Assembly: GCA_036641735.1 (NCBI GenBank)
Contig: JAVWEG010000023.1
Location: 1-28,210 of the forward strand
DNA length: 28,210 bases
DNA from: JAGPHI01 sp036641735
GTDB taxonomy: Bacteria; Bacillota; Clostridia; Oscillospirales; Ruminococcaceae
Direction of reading: 5' to 3'
Positions 24,062 to 28,210 of the stretch are shown in pieces. Positions within the stretch are counted from its first letter, which is position 1; the number at the start of each line of letters is the position of its first letter. The notes under the pieces are model-generated. The model ran no database searches and had not been told where the DNA came from. It was given only the letters and a program-made list of their open reading frames with translations. Position numbers and translations under genes: made by a program.

Positions 24062-27000
24062 ATGGGCGGACTTTCTGAAATAGTTAAATCACCGGAGCCG
24101 ATACAGCTTGAAAAGACGGAGGAAAATATCTCACTCAACGATTCAATGAAACAGGATTTTATGGGTGAGCAGCAAGGCTTTATGCCCAATCCGTTGCTAC
24201 TTAATGGCGATCAGCAGATTGACGAAAGCAAGCAACAGCTGGATATGCAAAACGCCAATGTAGTGCAGCAGCTGGTGAAAGCAGAGGACAAGCAGCAAAA
24301 GGCGCAGGACAGCGAAGCAATTCTGAAGCAGCTTTTGGAAATTGACAAGCGTTACGGTACCGATATTGAGGGCAGAAACGAGGAAGTTTTAAAGCTTTTG
24401 CCCGAATATGGACTAGGCACAATATACATCTTATTCGATCGATTCGAGGAAATTGATAATTATATTGCCAATAAGCGAGAGATTGAAGTATCGTCATTTG
24501 ATATGTATGAGATGCTGGATGAGGAGCTACATCCCATTGTAGATGCATATTTAAAGTCACAGATGCCTCAGCAGGTGGAGCAGCCAAAGCAAGAGGAAGA
24601 AAGAAAAAGTGAAGGAAGGCTCTCGCTTAGCATAAAGCAGGAGAAAATTGAGGACGAGGGCGAATGGGACAGGGAAGAGACCTTTAGCAAGCGGCAGCTG
24701 GCTTCGCTTGAAAAAAGCAAGACGGAGCTGAAAAAGCTAGTCAATATCAATACCGATATGTTAAGCGACAAGGCGCTTCCCATTGCAAAGGGGTACCTCA
24801 AGGCTACCGAAAAGTTCTCCTCGGCGCTGGCAGTAAAGGCAGCCAAAGAAAATAATCGTTCACCCGAGACAAAGGAAACCTTTAATGCGCTGGAATATCG
24901 TTACTACAATATGCTTGCCGATAATCAATACAGAGCAGAAAACGACGAAAAGCTCAGACGTGATGTGGACGACGAGGAAAAAGCGCAGGAAGTGGCATAC
25001 GCCGAACGGATCAAATTCATTAGAGAGGGTAGACCTTTAACAGATGACGAAAAGGATATGGAAAAGGCCGAGCTGCGCAGACGAGCTAAGGCAGGAAAGA
25101 TACTAACCAGAAGGCAAGTAGAAGCTCTCGACGAGCTACCTGTGAGGGAAGTGCGTTTAGGTGATATTGAGGACGATGCGGATATTGCACTCGATAACAT
25201 TAATGCAGGTATTGATTCTATAAGCGATGAATTTCAAATTGATCAACAAATGTCGGAGGATTCCAAAGAGCTACAGGATGTTTTTGGCGATATTGAGGAG
25301 ATAAAGTCCACGGACACGCTCCATAGCCAAATAGATGGTAAGAATAAAGCGGAAATCTCCGAGGATATGAAAAAAGCAATCGGAGAGATTAAAGACACAC
25401 AGATAAAGCAAGAGCCGAATGTAGCGCCGCTTATGCGGATGGATGGCATTAGCACAGGGTATGTTGAGGCTGCTATGAGTATGGATAGCTGGCTCAATGG
25501 CGACGATGCAAAAAGCCTGATGAGCGAAGATCCCGCCGACAGACATCCGGTGCTGGACAAGCTGGTTTCTCAAGCATTAAAGTATCAGCTTGATAAAAAA
25601 ATGTTTAACAAAAAGTCATTTGAAAACAACAGCGAAAAAATCACCGAGATGGCGCTTTTTTTTCCCGCTCTACTAGAGCTTGTGAGCAAGGAGAATGCGC
25701 GCTCGGGCTACGATGCCAATGGCAAGGAAGAAGTGCTGTATGCGATGCGTGATGCCTCGCAGGAGCTTTATCAGGGCTACAGCCAATATGCCGAGCTTCA
25801 AGGCTTGCAGCTTGGCAATGTCACCAAGTCCGAGGTCAAGGTGGAGAATGTCTACGACACAAAGGGTGCAGACCATAAAGCAGATGCTTTACTTAATGTT
25901 GCTAGATTTCTTGACCAAGCGGGTGGTGGGTCAGGCGTGCTTGATAAAGATGAAGAGCGTGAGCTAACTGATATATCAGAGGCTTCGATGGATCCGATAT
26001 ATAAGGACAGCACTCAGGAATTTATGGATGCAAATACCAAGCTAAAGCTTTCCGAAACACATATAGGCTACGATGCACGCTTAGAATCAGTGGAGACTGC
26101 TCAGGTAGGTTACCGCGAAGACAAAAAGAGTGGCAAAAAGAATTTATGGGAGCCGCAGCGCGAAGAACTGTCGGTAGAGCAGGTAAATCAGGCAGAGCAA
26201 AAGGTGCAGGCACATCTTAAAGAGATAAAAGAGCAGGGCGGGCTGCAAGAGGAGCAGAAAGGCGACGTGTACACGCAGGTGGAGCAGGAGATACGTCGTG
26301 AGGCTGCCGAGAGCCAGAGAGAGGTGCTGGAGCATAGGCTGGATATGGCGAAATTCGACAAAAAAACGACAGCTCCGCTATCTGCCAAGGAGCTAAAGGA
26401 GCAGGAGAAGCAGCGCAAAAAAGCCGTCAGGCGCACAGGTAACAGGATGGGTGTTACCCATCGCACAGGCAAGCTGCTAAGTAGCATTGAGCAGGCAAAT
26501 GCAAATACTGCCGATTTCCAAAAAATGTCGCATTTTCATATTGTATCCCCAAGCGAGAAGAAAAGTGCAAATAAGGCCTTTGAAAAAGCTGATGCCAAGC
26601 TTGCAAAGATTACGGAAAAAGTAGACAACTTGGTGAATCAATTAAATACAAATGATTCGGACTACAAAAAAGCCGTAGATATGGTAAATTATACAAAGCA
26701 AAACAAGCTGGATGAGCTAACAGATGGAAGAGATGCACAGATAGCGCAGCTTGATAATGAAAAGGCTGAAAAAAAGGCCGCAAAAATAGAAGTAGATGAG
26801 AATAAGTACACAGAAGCAAAAAAAGAAATTGAAAATCAATATCAAGCGCAGTATAAAACAATGGAAGCAGAAATTGATAGCTGGTTTCCGGCTTGGCGTG
26901 ATAGTGAGCTGCAAAAGCTAGAACAAAACCATCTGAAAAAAAAGAACCAACTGGATGCCCAGTATGCAGCTAAAAAAAAGGAGCAAGATGAGGCAACGGA

Positions 27001-27604
27001 TATAGCGACACAGGCTAGGAAGCACACGGGTAACCTGCTTGGGGTGCAAAGCGAAAAATCCAAGCGCAAGGCAACGAAAGAACAAGCGAAAAATGCTATG
27101 CTTGATGGGAATACTATATTTAGAGGTGTTAGTATGTGGTCGAGCGAAAAGGAACGTAACACTTTGGCTTCGCTATCACCGGAGATACAAGAGGAGAAGG
27201 CAAAGGCAGCAACGATTGTCAATAGCATCCTCAAAAATGTAAGTTCATCGCTTAAGCTCAATGCAAATAGCTTTTCGGCATCCTTCTTCACTGCCAATGC
27301 CCAAAAGATTATGGAGTACAAAGAGTACCTACCCAATCTGCAAAGCTTGCTGGATACCTTTAACCTCACAGGGACGAAAGAGGAGGCGGTGCTGAAATCC
27401 TATATGAATAAGTTTAATCAACTATTTAACGGCTTTGAATGTTTCCTCCAGAATAATGGCATCAACGTGCAGGGCGACAGCGCATATGCTGCGCGAGACT
27501 ATGCCAGCGTGGAGGATTACCGCAAGTCGTACAAGGCACAGGTAACGTATAACAATAATCGGCTTCAGGTGTACTACAATGAATACTGCAAGGCACTGCG
27601 GTAA
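24062..27604 (+). CDS. 1180-residue acidic coiled-coil protein, payload or scaffold candidate
   Basis: ATG 24062 is preferred over an in-frame TTG at 24023 because GGGAGGA lies just before it. The first ~80 residues look disordered and Gln/Asp/Asn-rich (FMGEQQGFMPNPLLLNGDQQ). Long charged helices fill most of the rest. A TG motif recurs: RRTGNRMGV at 790-798, HRTGKLL at 800-806 and RKHTGNLLGV at 986-995. The last ~130 residues form a less charged helical domain (IMEYKEYLPNLQSLLDTFNL, YNNNRLQVYYNEYCKAL). There is no signal peptide, membrane segment or recognisable catalytic motif. A flexible polar N-terminus recalls the packaging leaders of PVC payloads (inference). It could equally be a scaffold, a tape measure or an anchoring protein. 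Confidence 0.8.
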   Translation: MGGLSEIVKSPEPIQLEKTEENISLNDSMKQDFMGEQQGFMPNPLLLNGDQQIDESKQQLDMQNANVVQQLVKAEDKQQKAQDSEAILKQLLEIDKRYGTDIEGRNEEVLKLLPEYGLGTIYILFDRFEEIDNYIANKREIEVSSFDMYEMLDEELHPIVDAYLKSQMPQQVEQPKQEEERKSEGRLSLSIKQEKIEDEGEWDREETFSKRQLASLEKSKTELKKLVNINTDMLSDKALPIAKGYLKATEKFSSALAVKAAKENNRSPETKETFNALEYRYYNMLADNQYRAENDEKLRRDVDDEEKAQEVAYAERIKFIREGRPLTDDEKDMEKAELRRRAKAGKILTRRQVEALDELPVREVRLGDIEDDADIALDNINAGIDSISDEFQIDQQMSEDSKELQDVFGDIEEIKSTDTLHSQIDGKNKAEISEDMKKAIGEIKDTQIKQEPNVAPLMRMDGISTGYVEAAMSMDSWLNGDDAKSLMSEDPADRHPVLDKLVSQALKYQLDKKMFNKKSFENNSEKITEMALFFPALLELVSKENARSGYDANGKEEVLYAMRDASQELYQGYSQYAELQGLQLGNVTKSEVKVENVYDTKGADHKADALLNVARFLDQAGGGSGVLDKDEERELTDISEASMDPIYKDSTQEFMDANTKLKLSETHIGYDARLESVETAQVGYREDKKSGKKNLWEPQREELSVEQVNQAEQKVQAHLKEIKEQGGLQEEQKGDVYTQVEQEIRREAAESQREVLEHRLDMAKFDKKTTAPLSAKELKEQEKQRKKAVRRTGNRMGVTHRTGKLLSSIEQANANTADFQKMSHFHIVSPSEKKSANKAFEKADAKLAKITEKVDNLVNQLNTNDSDYKKAVDMVNYTKQNKLDELTDGRDAQIAQLDNEKAEKKAAKIEVDENKYTEAKKEIENQYQAQYKTMEAEIDSWFPAWRDSELQKLEQNHLKKKNQLDAQYAAKKKEQDEATDIATQARKHTGNLLGVQSEKSKRKATKEQAKNAMLDGNTIFRGVSMWSSEKERNTLASLSPEIQEEKAKAATIVNSILKNVSSSLKLNANSFSASFFTANAQKIMEYKEYLPNLQSLLDTFNLTGTKEEAVLKSYMNKFNQLFNGFECFLQNNGINVQGDSAYAARDYASVEDYRKSYKAQVTYNNNRLQVYYNEYCKALR

Positions 27605-27655
27605 AACACTTAGCTTTAGGATGCACTCAACGATAATCGAGAAAAGGGGAGAAAT

Positions 27656-28210
27656 ATGGGAAACGGAATAAACGACAATGCCAATCTATTTATGCCGCCG
27701 AAGCAGGAAGATTTATTGTCTGTAAATGCAGATCCTCAACAGGATATTATGGAGCAGCCGCAGCAGAATCTGAATATAGGGCAGCTACAGCAAAATCTGA
27801 ATATGGCGCAGCCGCCGCAGGATATGCTTGTGGGGCAGCCCCAGCAGGTAGAAGAAAAGCAAGACCTTGAAGATAAACCTTTTAACATCACCGATTTCCT
27901 AAATGAACAAGCTTGGAAGCCGCCAACAATAGAGGAACTGATAAATGAAAAGAAGGCAGAGCTAAACAAGACGGAAAAAAAGGAAGACGAAGACGTTGAG
28001 CAAGAACAGGTTCCCGTAAACAAAACTGAGGAAGAAGAAGCCGCCGAGGCAGAAGAAGAGGAACGTTTAAAGTATAAGGCAGAACTGGCGAAAATGTCGC
28101 TAGACGAATATCAGCAAGCCCAAAAGCAAAAGCAACAGCAGCAGCAACAGCAGGAACAAAAGAAACAGGAGCAAAATAAAAAACAGGTGCGTGAGGCAGG
28201 CAAGGTCGAG
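27656..28210 (+). CDS. Gln/Glu-rich protein, 3' end outside the window
   Basis: The ATG at 27656 follows AAAAGGGGAGAA, and the frame stays open for 185 codons to the window end. The N-terminus (MGNGINDNANLFMPPKQEDL) is polar and disordered-looking, like the start of the preceding giant protein, including a shared FMP motif. Residues 34-64 form nine-residue degenerate tandem repeats (QPQQNLNIG, QLQQNLNMA, QPPQDMLVG). Acidic helical sequence follows, then a seven-Gln run at 28133-28153. It is probably a second member of the same payload or scaffold class. Nothing catalytic is visible in the part shown. Confidence 0.75.
   Translation, partial: MGNGINDNANLFMPPKQEDLLSVNADPQQDIMEQPQQNLNIGQLQQNLNMAQPPQDMLVGQPQQVEEKQDLEDKPFNITDFLNEQAWKPPTIEELINEKKAELNKTEKKEDEDVEQEQVPVNKTEEEEAAEAEEEERLKYKAELAKMSLDEYQQAQKQKQQQQQQQEQKKQEQNKKQVREAGKVE
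27755..27847 (+). repeat. Degenerate 27-bp in-frame tandem repeats
   Basis: Three consecutive nine-codon units plus a partial fourth encode Q-x-x-Q-(N/D)-(L/M)-(N/L)-(I/M/V)-(G/A). The DNA copies share CAGCAGAATCTGAATAT-type cores. The unit lies in the disordered N-terminus of the last gene. Confidence 0.7.

Noticed and set aside
28133..28153. CAG/CAA run as a CRISPR or satellite array
   Set aside because: It is an in-frame Gln run with mixed codons inside an open frame, with no spacers.
1..28210. Many long minus-strand and off-frame open frames
   Set aside because: They are low-complexity Ser/Cys/Leu-rich mirrors of the plus-strand genes, have no consistent ribosome binding sites, and overlap proteins with clear family motifs.

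Overview
The window is one co-oriented (+ strand) gene cluster that builds a contractile injection system (CIS): a phage-tail-like machine with sheath, tube, spike and baseplate. No capsid, portal, terminase, integrase or lysis genes are visible, and there is no T6SS membrane complex. The gene set matches the extracellular/phage-tail-like CIS lineage (AFP/PVC type). The host looks like a Gram-positive Clostridia-type bacterium. The reasons are strong AGGAGG-type ribosome binding sites, several TTG/GTG starts, a Sec-exported protein whose end resembles the copper-amine-oxidase-N fold common in Firmicutes, and balanced base composition. This taxonomic reading is an inference.

Layout. (1) 2-4138: two tandem paralogous large acidic helical proteins. 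The first is cut by the window edge and the second has a signal peptide. They are separated by a 10-N assembly gap and a perfect palindrome. (2) 4138-5885: Pvc16/DUF4255 cap protein, an unknown beta-rich protein and a DUF4280 PAAR-like tip. (3) 5984-8248: contractile sheath and tube. (4) 8356-9884: a small tail-assembly-like protein with a CPDCGKTH motif, a DUF6760-type small protein in the -1 frame, and a second tube protein carrying a long helical extension. (5) 9908-12304: a 798-residue Gln-rich, Lys-poor helical protein, a tape-measure candidate. (6) 12344-16053: two CIS_tube-type (Pvc7-like) hub proteins without LysM, then the spike split into separate gp27-like and gp5-like genes. (7) 16065-22763: gp25, two baseplate-J (gp6/gp7-like) wedge proteins and a TIGR02242-type tail protein. 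(8) 22796-24013: a STAS anti-sigma-antagonist-like protein and a GNAT acetyltransferase. (9) 24062 to the end: a 1180-residue coiled-coil protein and a second, Gln-rich protein cut off by the window end. Both are candidate payloads or scaffolds.

How it fits together: sheath and tube form the contractile barrel. The two Pvc7-like proteins and gp27 form the hub, and gp5 plus the PAAR-like protein form the spike. gp25, the two J proteins and the tail protein form the baseplate wedges, and the DUF4255 protein caps the distal end. No AAA+ ATPase (Pvc15) or tail fibre (Pvc13) is present here, so they would have to lie outside the window or be absent.

The most notable non-coding signals are three. 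A 9-bp hairpin lies exactly between the Shine-Dalgarno sequence and the ATG of the sheath gene. A canonical -1 slippery heptamer (AAATTTT) sits at the end of the 120-residue ORF, upstream of the DUF6760-like ORF, and recalls lambda G/GT tail chaperones. A strong hairpin pair follows the tube gene.
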